A program made the translations under genes and the position numbers. Positions 44,494 through 55,022 of a DNA stretch of 64,000 bases are shown here, piece by piece. The DNA is taken from the NCBI GenBank assembly GCA_002573605.1, contig PDNA01000126.1, forward strand, positions 30,991 to 94,990, in the 5' to 3' direction. The notes beneath the pieces are model-generated. The model was given only the letters and a program-made list of their open reading frames with translations, had not been told where the DNA came from and ran no database searches. How positions within the stretch are numbered: position 1 is the stretch's first letter; every line of letters starts with the position of its first letter. Source of the DNA: Polytolypa hystricis UAMH7299 (lineage: Eukaryota > Ascomycota > Eurotiomycetes > Onygenales).

Positions 44494-46389
44494 ATGCCCG
44501 GCCGACTGCTTGCCAGCTTTGTTCGCTCCTCCTCTCCCTCTCCCTCTCCCTCGCGTAGAAATGACAATTCGTCCTCCTCGTCCTCCTCTTCTTCTCGCTC
44601 AAAACACCTTTCTTCCTCGCCAAAAAGGAAAAAATTGCTCTCCCACAACCCCGCCATAGCCAGACCACACACCCCTCCCCTGCCATCCTCGGCCTCTGCG
44701 TCCGCTGCCTCGACAACCTCCTCAGAGGGAAGCACTACAGAACGCCGTCTCTCTTTCGCAATGGACCATCTGATTCACCTACACCGCAATCGCGACCACA
44801 AGGAAAAACGGCGCAGTCTGGGCTACTCGCGCTCGTCTGGTGACTGGTCGTCATCGCACGATTCTTCTTCTTCTCTACAAACCTCAGGCACGCTAGACGT
44901 GGTCATCGAGTCCCCCCCGCTCGTCATGTACGGCTCCCCCACCCATTCTTCTGGCGCATTGCTCTCTGGCCGTCTGCGCTTAAGCGTCAATGAACTGCCT
45001 GGCGAAATCACCCTCTCCACTTTCCGCATGCAACTCATCTCCACCATCATGGCCAAGAAACCCGTCTCCAAGGACTGCGCCGCCTGCAGCACCCGCACCG
45101 CAGAACTCAGCAAATGGGAGTTTCTCACCGAACCCATCCTCCTCAAGAAGGGTAATCACGAATTCCCCTTTAGCTACCTACTCCCCGGCCACCTGCCTGC
45201 CACAAGCACGGGCTCCCTTGGTTCAATCGAGTACCATCTCTCCGCCGTCGCGCAGACCAGTTCAGGCGAGGAAATCCGCTTTCAATCGCCGCTAAAAGTC
45301 CAGCGCGCCATCCTCCCCGGCCCCGACAAAGCCTCCATCCGCATCTTCCCACCCACCAACCTCACCGGCCGCGTCGTGCTTCCGTCCGTCATCCATCCCA
45401 TGGGCAAATTTCCCGTCTCCATGACGCTGAGCGGGGTCGTGGAGAGTAAATCCGAAGACGCGGCGACGCGCTGGCGGTTGCGCAAGATGATGTGGCGCAT
45501 CGAAGAGCACCAGAAGATCATCTCCTCGCCGTGCGGGAAACACGCGCATAGGCTAGGCGGGGACGGGAATAAGGGCATCCTGCACCAAGACACGCGGATA
45601 ATCGGCCACAACGAGGAGAAGAACGGATGGAAAACAGACTTTGACACCGCCGGCGGTGAAATCACAATGGAGTTTGAAGCCGGTGTCAAGCTCGGGTGTA
45701 ACCCTGTCTGTGACGTCTCCGCCAATCACCATAACCGCCATCACAACAACAACAACAACGGCCCTGATAATAGTACAACCAACCAGGACTCGCCCATCAA
45801 CCATCTCGAAGTCAAACACAACCTCGTCATCGAGCTCATCGTCGCTGAGGAAATTTGCTCACACAAGTCCACAAAACTAGCCACGCCGACCGGGGCCGCC
45901 CGCGTCCTACGCATGCTCTTCCATCTCAACCTCACCGAGCGCAGCGGCCTAGGTATCTCGTGGGACGAGGAGATGCCACCCGTGTACAATGACGTGCCGG
46001 CTAGTCCGCCCGGCTATACCTTTGGTGATGGAGACTTTGCTATTCATCGACCCAGCGCCGCGATAGAGGCGTACATGGGCTCGCCGCTGCAGCTGCCAGA
46101 GTATGAGGAGCTAGAGGCCATGGAGAGATTTGGAAGGTTGGATCTGAATTCTCCTACTTCGCAGTCTCGGCCGGGATCGTCTGCGGGGAGTGCGAATAAT
46201 GCGCCGCCGGCGCCGGCAGCTTCTTCACCGGATGCGGGCGCAGAGTTCCCCCCGCTCGCGATGCAGGTGTCTAGATCGCGGGGCGCACGTATCACGGTTG
46301 ATGATTTACAGACTGAGCCGCAGCAGCTTAGTGCAAGGCAGCAGCGGTCTGGAGAGGAAGAAGAGGATGATGCTGCCGGGGACCGCTGA
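44494..46389 (+). CDS. ldb19: arrestin-related trafficking adaptor, Ldb19/Art1-like
   Basis: The gene encodes an adaptor that recruits a Rsp5/HulA-type ubiquitin ligase to plasma-membrane transporters for endocytosis. A single exon gives 631 aa. The first 130 residues are Ser/Arg-rich and disordered. The arrestin N-like fold begins near 140 (GTLDVVIESPPLVMYGSPTH, SGALLSGRLRLSV) and the C-like part continues to about 480 (FHLNLTERSGLGISWDEEMP). PY motifs PPVY (near residue 495) and PPGY (near 505) follow directly, as expected for ligase binding. An Asn/His-rich insert (HHNRHHNNNNNG) interrupts the arrestin fold near 415. The C-terminal tail is Pro/Ala/Ser/Glu-rich. The Ldb19 subtype is inferred from overall layout. 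Confidence 0.87.
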   Translation: MPGRLLASFVRSSSPSPSPSRRNDNSSSSSSSSSRSKHLSSSPKRKKLLSHNPAIARPHTPPLPSSASASAASTTSSEGSTTERRLSFAMDHLIHLHRNRDHKEKRRSLGYSRSSGDWSSSHDSSSSLQTSGTLDVVIESPPLVMYGSPTHSSGALLSGRLRLSVNELPGEITLSTFRMQLISTIMAKKPVSKDCAACSTRTAELSKWEFLTEPILLKKGNHEFPFSYLLPGHLPATSTGSLGSIEYHLSAVAQTSSGEEIRFQSPLKVQRAILPGPDKASIRIFPPTNLTGRVVLPSVIHPMGKFPVSMTLSGVVESKSEDAATRWRLRKMMWRIEEHQKIISSPCGKHAHRLGGDGNKGILHQDTRIIGHNEEKNGWKTDFDTAGGEITMEFEAGVKLGCNPVCDVSANHHNRHHNNNNNGPDNSTTNQDSPINHLEVKHNLVIELIVAEEICSHKSTKLATPTGAARVLRMLFHLNLTERSGLGISWDEEMPPVYNDVPASPPGYTFGDGDFAIHRPSAAIEAYMGSPLQLPEYEELEAMERFGRLDLNSPTSQSRPGSSAGSANNAPPAPAASSPDAGAEFPPLAMQVSRSRGARITVDDLQTEPQQLSARQQRSGEEEEDDAAGDR

Positions 46390-47394
46390 GAGGGGTGCAA
46401 TTCGCATAAGAAATGTTCCCTCAGAAGGATATTAATGGTGTTGTTGTTTCTCCAGCGTCTCTGGTTGTATGAACTTTGTGCTTCTGTTTCTTTCTTCCTT
46501 TCTTTCTTACGCCTTGGGGCTTTTATGCTTATGGTTTCATTTCTTACGCCTTATACCCCCCCTTTCTTTTTGTTCAAGTTATTATTATTATTTTATAATA
46601 TTGGATGATGGTTTTTTTTTTTTTTTTTGTATATAGTATATACCAGCCAATAATATGTATAGGCAAAAATAATAATTTGATGTATAAAAAGAAATGATGG
46701 CAAAAATGATGGAAATATATTAAAAACAAACTTCTTTCTCCTTCTTTTTCTCCCACCCCCTCTCTCTCCTCTTATTCTTCTGTTCTACATGTATCCACAC
46801 CAACCACCCCAAGACAGGCACCCTAAGAAGTAACAAACAGCATCTCGCCAGCCCGGGGGGGTGGGGGGCCCCTCCCACGATTCAACGGATAATAAAATTA
46901 ACACCCTCATCTTGAGCCATAATACCCTATCTGGCTTCCAACCCCAACCCCACCAAAAAAGACCCCTTTTTCGTCGCCCCGCGGAAAAAAAGCCTCAGGA
47001 AATGAATGAGCCCCACCCCTTTTTTCACGTTTTAAACCAAAGGTTAGTGGGGGAGGGGAGAGGTTGAGAGAGAGAGAGAGAGAGGTTGATGGTGGGCAGG
47101 AATATCTCTTACTCTTTCCGCAAGTAGATTGCATAGATTAGAGAAAGGCCAACTTCCAAGTGTTGTTGGATTGATTGTCTAGTGAAAACCATGTCTCCGT
47201 TTTTTTAAGGAGAAGAAGATGGGGGATATATATATGTCTATAGAATGGAGAACGGGGTGCTAAAGAAAAATCAAAAAACGAAGAAGAGAGGGGTGGGTAT
47301 ATATATCCGCCCCCCCAAAAAAAAGAAACCAAAAAGCAGCCTCGCAATATGCTCAATAATCGTACAAAAGATTTTTTAATTTTTTTTTTCTTCT
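46390..47394. other. intergenic between convergent genes
   Basis: It contains a 17-T run (46612-46628), AT-rich DNA, and a (GA)n microsatellite at 47066-47084. No gene is supported. Confidence 0.5.
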
Positions 47395-48348
47395 TCAAAC
47401 AACCCGATACCCCATCCACCCCACCGCCCACGTAACAGGAATTAAAAACGCCAACAGCGCTGCGCCCGCAGACATCTCCAGCACACACCACACCCACAAC
47501 GTACCTATTGAGGGCGCAGTTTTCATCACCGCGTAATATGAGGCTTCGTTTGTGGTGGCGATGAGTTTTGCGCCGAGAAATATGGCGGCGGAAAGGAGGA
47601 TTAGGGTTCGGAGTGTGGGCGGGAAGATGAGGGTGGATATTCGGAAGAGGAGGGAAATTTCTTTTTCTTCTTGCTTTTGTTTTTGCTTCTTTGGGCCGTC
47701 TTTTGCGTCCTTCTTCCCCTTCTCCTTCTTTTTACTACTGCTACTGCTCCTTCCACCGCGAAACTTGAAAATATCATCCAAGGATATAATATGTCCATGC
47801 GCCAAATGTATAATAAACGAGAGAATCGGAAACGAGAATAATATCGTATCGCGAATTAATTTCCGCAGCGGTATCTCCTGCGCATACTGATGCGCGGCGA
47901 GGAATGAGAGCGTGAAGTGGAGTGCCGAGAGCGGGAGGGAGAGGAGGATCGTGTCGAGTAGGGGTGGGAGGTCTACGTTTTCGATTTCTTCTGTCCCTGC
48001 CGCCCCGGTTTGTGGTGATGAGGATGATCCGTCAGCGGGATGTGGTGAAGGGTCGTATTGTGATACTTCGCCCGTCGGCGAGATCTTGACGAATTCCATC
48101 CCTGGTTCTGCGGAAAGGGGGGGTGCGGAATTTGGTGTATTGCCGCCGCCGCCGCCAGATGAGGCGAGGAGTTCCGCTTGTCGTTCTGCTGCGAGTTCAT
48201 ATAAGGTTTTTGCTTTTTTGTTCGACGAGGAGGAGGAGGACTTTTTGCCAGTAGGCTGTGCGAGAGGGATTGAAGAGGCATCGAAGGTATCGTCGTCGGC
48301 TTGGGCGGTGGCGGCGGCACGCCGTTCTTTTCGGTTCCGCGGTGCCAT
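47395..48348 (-). CDS. fungal multi-pass membrane protein of unknown function
   Basis: A single exon gives 317 aa. The N-terminus (MAPRNRKERRAAATAQ) is basic, followed by a Ser-rich disordered stretch and EFVKISPTGEVSQYDPSPHP. Hydrophobic helices are visible at about residues 130-150 (LLDTILLSLPLSALHFTLSF), 165-185 (FSFPILSFIIHLAHGHII), 240-262 (LRTLILLSAAIFLGAKLI) and 280-310. A Lys/Ser-rich cytosolic loop lies between helices 2 and 3. From memory this layout matches a conserved Pezizomycotina family with no assigned role, probably in an internal membrane. I do not assign a function. Confidence 0.78.
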   Translation of the reverse strand: MAPRNRKERRAAATAQADDDTFDASSIPLAQPTGKKSSSSSSNKKAKTLYELAAERQAELLASSGGGGGNTPNSAPPLSAEPGMEFVKISPTGEVSQYDPSPHPADGSSSSPQTGAAGTEEIENVDLPPLLDTILLSLPLSALHFTLSFLAAHQYAQEIPLRKLIRDTILFSFPILSFIIHLAHGHIISLDDIFKFRGGRSSSSSKKKEKGKKDAKDGPKKQKQKQEEKEISLLFRISTLIFPPTLRTLILLSAAIFLGAKLIATTNEASYYAVMKTAPSIGTLWVWCVLEMSAGAALLAFLIPVTWAVGWMGYRVV

Positions 48349-49006
48349 TTTTTTCTTTCAGGGCATTAGGTCCACGGGATATGGATTAATGTAGTCAACG
48401 GTATGCAGAAAGCAGAATTGCTCAATAGGGCTCAATTGGATATAGCTGTTGCATTGGAATGAATCACTGCTAAGATACTCTGTAGAAGCTTTTGCGATGT
48501 TTTGAAGATAAGATAATCGCACGTGACAGGTCTTGGCATACACTACCAGGTGGCCTGTGCGGCGCGGAATGTCATGTGACATGACCCTTGAACCCAATTG
48601 AGCTTCTCCTAACCTCTTCCTTCTTCGTCCCTCAACATCAAGCACGAACAGCGAGATCAGCCTATATATTTCTTATTTTAGGGGTATTCTTTTATGAGGG
48701 AGCTAAAATGAGATCCCAATGGGAAACTTCATCCCAGCAATGTTCCATTTACTAAGCTTCATGCACCCCCGACGTCATCCTCATTGGGTGATGACGTCGG
48801 ACTGTCCAGGACATGCAACCTAAACGCGCCCGCCGCGCCCTATGATTGCTGCGCTAGCGCATATATCCACCTGCACTCCACAATACCCATGGGGTATCGT
48901 TGATTCTCAGGGACAAACACATCTTATACACGTCTATTTAAATAGGACTCTTGTCGCCCGAGGCCTCTCTGGGTTCTCAATGTGAAGGAATTGATTAAGA
49001 ACAGTC
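48349..49006. promoter_or_regulatory. divergent promoter with paired CRE-like sites around a CCAAT box
   Basis: This 658-nt region separates the membrane protein gene (-) from the MFS transporter gene (+). An 11-bp perfect inverted repeat, CCGACGTCATC (48769-48779) and GATGACGTCGG (48790-48800), has a 10-nt spacer containing ATTGG, the reverse of CCAAT. A second palindrome, TGCGCTAGCGCA, lies at 48850-48861. The first element is 207 nt from the MFS start codon. Confidence 0.6.
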
Positions 49007-50681
49007 ATGGCCTCAACCTCCTTCGAACTCTCAGAGCAACAATGCGAGCCAGTCCCGCAAAGGCGGGACGGATGCGTTAATTCGGATCTAAAAGAATTGC
49101 GCCCTCAGCAGGAATTCTCCCTTCCTCCGGCAGACGACGGCCGGCAGGCATGGATGTTCCTAGCTGGCTGCTTCTGGGTCGAAGCTATGGTCTGGGGTAT
49201 GTTTGTGGCCCTCAATTGCGCTTTAAAAATTTTCCCAGGAGCTGCTTATTGTTGTTGCTGTCTTGCTTGTGTGTTTCAATTGATTGCAATTGCAGCAGCT
49301 CAAAAGAAAAAGACAAATCTGTTAAAATTACGACTTCGATATTAGGGTATTTGAGCTCATCATTGACACCCTTTTTACTTTCTAGGTCTCCCTTACTCAT
49401 ACGGTCTGTTCCAGGACTTTTACACCACTCATGAGCCGTTCAAATCAGATCCATCGGGTATACCAATTATCGGCACATCGGCATTGGTACGTAGTCACGT
49501 ACCTCCAAGCCCACGTACTCAGCCCAATTGACACCTCTTCTCCACTAAACAGGGCATCATGTACCTCGGCAGCCCCGTCTGCTTCGCAGCCATGCAGCGC
49601 TGGCCGTTGCTGCGACGCTGGAGCACGACCGCCGGCCTAGTAATTCTGGTAGTGTCGCTCATCGCAACGTCCTTCGCCACGGCTGTGTGGCACCTCATCT
49701 TCACTCAGGGCGTTCTGTACGCCATTGGAGGGTCTCTGCTATACTCACCCGTCATCTTGTTTGTGGATGAATGGTTCGTTCGCCGCAAGGGATTAGCCTT
49801 TGGCGTCATGTGGGTAAGTAAACAAACTACTCCTCCCCCCTCTCCTTATATAACCCATGAACCATTATAATCTAACATTGACCCCAAAGGCCGGCACCGG
49901 TTTCGCAGGCGTGACCGTCCCCTTCCTCATGTCCTGGCTGCTCGACCGGTACCACTTCAAAACCACGTTGCGCGTGTGGGCAGTAGCCTTCACTCTAATC
50001 TCCGGCCCACTCCTCTTCGTAGTCAAAGCTCGCATTCCCGAAAGCCAACGGCACCAGCCTCGCCGTCTAGACCTACGCTTCATGAAAAGCCGCACATTCA
50101 TATTCCTACAACTCGGCAACGTCATCGAGGGACTAGGCTACTTCATGCCCACAATCTATCTTCCCAGCTACGTGCGCTATCTCGGCATCCACCACACCTT
50201 CGGCACAGTCGCCGTATCCCTCATGAACGGCGCCATCGTCTTCGGCTGCATCTTCGTCGGCGTGCTCATCGACAGATTCCACGTCACAACCGTAATCCTA
50301 GTATCTACTATCGGCGCCACAATCTCCGCCTTTGTCCTCTGGGGTCTCGCATCATCAGTACCCCTCATCCTAATTTTCTCCATCACTTATGGCTTTTTTG
50401 CCGGTGGCTTTAGCTCCACATACGCCGGCATCGTTAGAGAAATTCGCACCGTCAGTCCCAACGCTGATACTGGGATAGTGTTTGGATTTATCGCCGCTGG
50501 GCGCGGGATAGGGAGTATTATTTGTGGACCGTTGAGCGAGTCGTTGATCAAGACGAGGCCATGGCAAGGACAGGCTGCGTTGGGATATGGGACTGGGTAT
50601 GGCCCGTTGATTGTGTTTACTGGGGTAACTGCCTTGTTTGGCGGGGTCGGGTTTGGGGCTAGAAGAGTTGGGTGGATCTGA
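49007..50681 (+). CDS. MFS transporter, monocarboxylate-porter type
   Basis: The product is a plasma-membrane permease with the fungal monocarboxylate transporter (Mch) layout. Its substrate is unknown. Exons are 49007-49196, 49386-49486, 49553-49813 and 49890-50681, in phase, giving 447 aa. Diagnostic text includes QAWMFLAGCFWVEAMVWG with LPYSYGLFQDFY (TM1 and the following loop), GGSLLYSPVILFVDEWFVRR-KGLAFGVMWAGTGFAG (TM4-5), and DADTGIVFGF-like text near TM10. About twelve hydrophobic segments can be counted. Intron 1 is 189 nt, long for this window. The gene is convergent with the P450nor-type gene, so any link is by neighbourhood only. Confidence 0.9.
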
Positions 50682-51498
50682 ATGGGAACAAGGAGCTCTG
50701 TCTGATGCACGGATCGGATGAGGTGTGTGGTATTTTTGCCTAGCGATGCGAGGTTTGGCTCGCAAAAGACCTTGCTATTGACCTGCCCTAGATCTTTCGA
50801 GGGTTAAAAAAAGCTGCCTCCTAAAAAAGAAGAGAGAGAGAGGGAGAGAGAGAGAGCCAGCCTCTACTGCCTGCTTGCCTGCCTGCTTACATTTTGGTAT
50901 AGATAAAAAAGGACAAGGAACCCTTTTCTTGAATAGTTACAACTTTGTGGTTATGAATCAGCCAGCCAGTCCATTTTTACCCTGGAAAAGTGCTTCATGT
51001 GTTTTATCTTACTCTTTGTCCAGAAGAAAAACCTATAGAAATAATCAAGCAAGTTAACCTGCGCGGAGTTATCTGTATATATCTGTATATGTTTTTCTAA
51101 TAGCTATTTTTATCTACCTATCCGACCTAGACCCATAGTTTAAAAAGCAAACAGCAAAACGAAACGAAACGAAAATGACAGTGTAAAGTAAATAGAGCAG
51201 AGCAGACACATGCAGCAGCCATTACCAATACAAAAGGTATATCTTCATCTTAAGACAATTGTAGCGAGGTGCCACCGAATAATAATAATAATAATAATAA
51301 GAAAAGAAAAGAACATGACAGCCTGCAATATGCTTCAAGTAAAAGGTATTTTCTTTTCAAGGATTGAGTGGAGTGGGGCGGCGGAACAATTTTCGTTTTT
51401 CTCGGGGAGCGGAGGAGGGGGTGGTGGGTGGTTTACATACTTCCTCGGACTTGTCTGGAAAAAACCGCATTCTTTTTTTTCTCTCTTTTTCTTTTCTT
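50682..51498. other. intergenic between convergent MFS and P450 genes
   Basis: It contains (GA)n at about 50831-50857, (AAT)n at 51278-51300 and a G-rich stretch (51360-51440). No gene is supported. Confidence 0.5.
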
Positions 51499-53427
51499 TT
51501 AATCCCACACGACGGGGAGTTCAGGGATCCCCACATCCTGGGATGGCTCTGAGTATTTAATTTCCGAATGCGGGATTCCGAGACGCAAGTTGGGCAGGCG
51601 TTGGAAGAGCGTGGCTAGAAAAAAGAAAATTGAAAGTCAGCATCAACGTATACTTTTACATGCAACCAAAATAGAGAGTTAAGGAGAATATGAGGGGAAA
51701 AAAAAGGTATCGGTGGACTTACAGAATACAACTTCAAGCTCGACACGCGATAGACCCTCAGCGACACAGCGGTGCTCGCCCCATCCGTAACCAAGAGCCT
51801 CTTCGCTTCCACGCTTGCGGTGAATATCGAATTTATCTGGGTCCGGGAAGACTTCTTCATCGCGGTTGGCGGATTGATTGGAGGCGATGATGCCCTCACC
51901 AGCCTTGATCAACTATAGAGAAGTTAAGTAGATATTAGCGCCTTGGAAGCCCAACCAGCGCAGGGGAAGTAGGTTGTGAAAGAGGAACGGCGCGCCTTAC
52001 CTGGCCGTTGAGGATGATGTCTTCTTTGGCGACTCTGCGAGTCGCGAAGGACGAGGCGGTGTGGTAGCGGCAGAGCTCCTCGACGAATGCTGGGGCGAGA
52101 GATGGGTTGGCTTTGAGATCGGCTAGTTGTTGTGGGTGCTCCAGGAGAGTAACAACGCCCTATAACCTCAAGTTAGGAGTGCTGTGTATGTGTGCGAGAT
52201 TGAGTCAGGGAGGAACTATACCAAGTTAATCATGTTGACAAGAGTCGCGTTGCCAGCAACGAGCATAAGGAAGGAGATTTGAATCGCATCCAATCTATCA
52301 ATGTGTCCCGGTTTCAGCTGGAAAAAGAAAATGGAGCTGTTAGCTAGATTCGAGCTCACATTTGTGTGATTCTAAAATTGAGAACTCATACCTGCTCTAC
52401 GACAAGCTTGCTGACCATGTCATCTTCGGGTTTCTCCATTCGCTTATCAACGAGTTTTCCGATATAAGAGAGGAGCTCCCTGTTGCACGTCCCCGTCAGC
52501 AATGGGCGGTGGTTACAAGCAAGTATCAAGAAGAGCGCTTACGAGTTTGCATTGGAAGCGGCAGCTGCGGTTGAGCTGCCGTTGCTTCTGGTAGCGTTAC
52601 ATTTTGTAAGGTATTCGAGATCCTCCTTGGGAACACCAAGAATGCCGTAGATAATCTAGCCACGATACCACCAAGTTAGAATTAGGGGCCACGAAAAAGG
52701 ATGAGTAATTGAAGCAGGAAATGGAAGAGACGTACGAATGATGGTAGCGGCAAGGCAAACTGCTCCACCAGATCTACTGGCGGGTTGCAGCCGCCTGCGA
52801 TCATCCTCTCAAGAAGGGCGTCTGCGGTAGCTTGGATATGGGGCCTCATGGTCTCGGCGCGCTCCCGGGTAAAGAGTGACGCAACCATACTCCTGGAATT
52901 CCGCAATTTCACGCCACCACTGTTAGCTTTTGATCTCAATCAGTGCTGAAAAGATGACCAAGTTCTCTCACCTCTGCCTCATGTGGTCTGGCGGGTCCAT
53001 GTCAACGAAAGTGGGCCGATTCTTAGCTGCTGCTTTTCCGCCAGCGTTCATTTCAGGGAAGCCGGGACGCTGACGTTGCTATAAAGTAGAGTTCCGTTAG
53101 GACAGGGAACAATGAGGTAACTGGTATTTCAATCATCACGCGTAGAGGATAAATCTATGCATACCTTTGACAGACGCTGGTCTGTCAGAACGCTGCAGAC
53201 ATCCTTATGCTTCACGACAAGCCATGGATGGCTTCCATCCCAGAGCTCAACTCGGGAAACAGGGTTGGTAGCACGGAGTTTCGCAAACTCGGCAGGAGGC
53301 AGAGCAGCTGAGGGGCGAGAAAAGGGGAACTTTGGTGGAGCTGCAATGGTTTACCAATTCCCCCGTTAGTAGTTTTTCCCCGCGGCTTCATTCCAACTTG
53401 CAGACACTTACAAACTTCTGTAGACAT
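51499..53427 (-). CDS. CYP55A: cytochrome P450 nitric oxide reductase (CYP55/P450nor)
   Basis: P450nor reduces 2 NO to N2O using NAD(P)H directly, without a separate P450 reductase. It serves fungal denitrification and NO detoxification. I resolve ten exons, all in phase: 53427-53412, 53340-53165, 53078-52972, 52892-52736, 52655-52543, 52479-52392, 52317-52222, 52159-52001, 51912-51723 and 51614-51499. They total 405 aa, matching the usual length of about 403. The start exon encodes only five full codons (MSTEV). The I helix reads LMLVAGNATLVNMI and the ExxR helix ELCRYHTAS. The heme-binding loop is GYGWGEHRCVAEG with Cys near 354, close to Cys352 of the Fusarium enzyme. No membrane anchor or mitochondrial presequence is seen, so a cytosolic form is predicted. 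Confidence 0.95.
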
Positions 53428-55022
53428 GTTGGAGCGCTGGTTGTAGGATTGGGACGTTCGCAATGAGTAAGTAAAAGCTGCAGAGGGATTCGACCACGAT
53501 CTGAGTAAATGGTCAATAATTGGTCTTCCAGTATCAGTGGGAAAAATATGGGAACAGACTGGCGGGAGAAGAACAATGAGCTCTTCACCAGGCGAGGCGC
53601 CTGGGCCTTGATATACTGGGATCCCATCTTTGCTGTCTTTGCTGCAGTCAATGTTTACTGGACCCGCAAGTGGCCAAAGGGGAGTTTGGAAGCTGGGCCG
53701 GGAATGCAAAAAAGGAGACGAAATGAACGATGCCTATTAGCTAAAGATTGCAGCACAGTGGCGTGACAACTTGCTTGAAGGCTTGGGATTATGCGTCCAT
53801 TTATATATCCCAAGATCAAGGGAGGCGAGCTTGCCTCCCCTATATACACTTGTAGGTCTGCCCCGTCCATAGAGGAAGTAGCAAACGGTGTGTTATTATT
53901 ATCGCAGCCACGATTGGCTGCCTGGATGCAAGGATAGACGAGGGCTGCTGCTTCTCTTCATTCATTGTTCAAGGTTTCCCACTTGATTTCGGGATTTGGG
54001 GACCCGCTGCAGTAGACGAGAGCATCCTTGATCAGCCTGACACCTATGACCTATACTATTGAGTGGGTCGGTTCACGTGTGACGGTTGGTTTGCGGATTG
54101 GGGAAGAAACAAATCCTTCTATCGAGAGACGACGTTATTGATTATTAGCATGGATACTCCGGGCAGGCTGCAAAGTTGTGGATTTGTCACGACGTAATAG
54201 ATATAATTAAAACTAGGATGTATCCGGGCGACTGTCAAGCTCCCAATTTATGGGGTCGCCCCCCGACCCGCGATTCTAGACTTTGAGCGCCCGTTGTATG
54301 GTGAAACTTTCCACGGCCGTGCGGGATGAGCAACGTTCCCGTTTCGACCCGTTGGCCATTGGAAAGCATGTATATTGTTGACGACAATAGTTTGGTAAAA
54401 AACTTCCATTTTTGTGCTTGTCTCACAAATTCCTTCCCTGCATTTTCCGGGGTTTCCTTGTTGGGAGCGCTGCGTGTGACGATGTAAGTATCCGACGATT
54501 TGAATGAGCTTCTGGATTGCGGGGCCTAGCAGTTAAATACCGTGCGGGTGCCGCTTCGATGAACTCCACCGCATCGCAACACCGAGGAGACTGTCTCCGC
54601 TTACCCTTGGCACGGGCACATACCCGGACGCCACAAGCGACGTGGAACAGGATCCTTCCGTTCAATCATAATCGACGCATTGGCAAGCATTCATTCAGTG
54701 CCGCGGAGGACTCTATTATTTTTCAAAACCCCCAAAGTCAATTGATCTGTCATCGCCGTTGAATCGTCGGCCGGATCCGTGCTGGAAAAAACCACCTGAT
54801 CCAAATTGCCCAATGAGCCGTTCTGCAGGAGCGATTTCGGTACATCCAAAACTAGAAGCAACAGTCATAGTGTCTAACACAAAGAACCAGTAAAGAATTT
54901 CGTACGCTCCAGACCTTCCTCCTTAAACGATAGCGTCCAAACAAAAAGTCCAAAGACCAACCAATATAAATACGGAATCCCAGCAGTCCAGAGAACACGG
55001 TCATCGTACTCTATACAGACAT
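53428..55022. other. 1.6-kb region without a supported gene
   Basis: This is the P450nor promoter and the 3' region of the 2OG-oxygenase gene. Frames of 80-160 codons are shadows or lack motifs. No clear regulatory element stands out. Confidence 0.4.
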
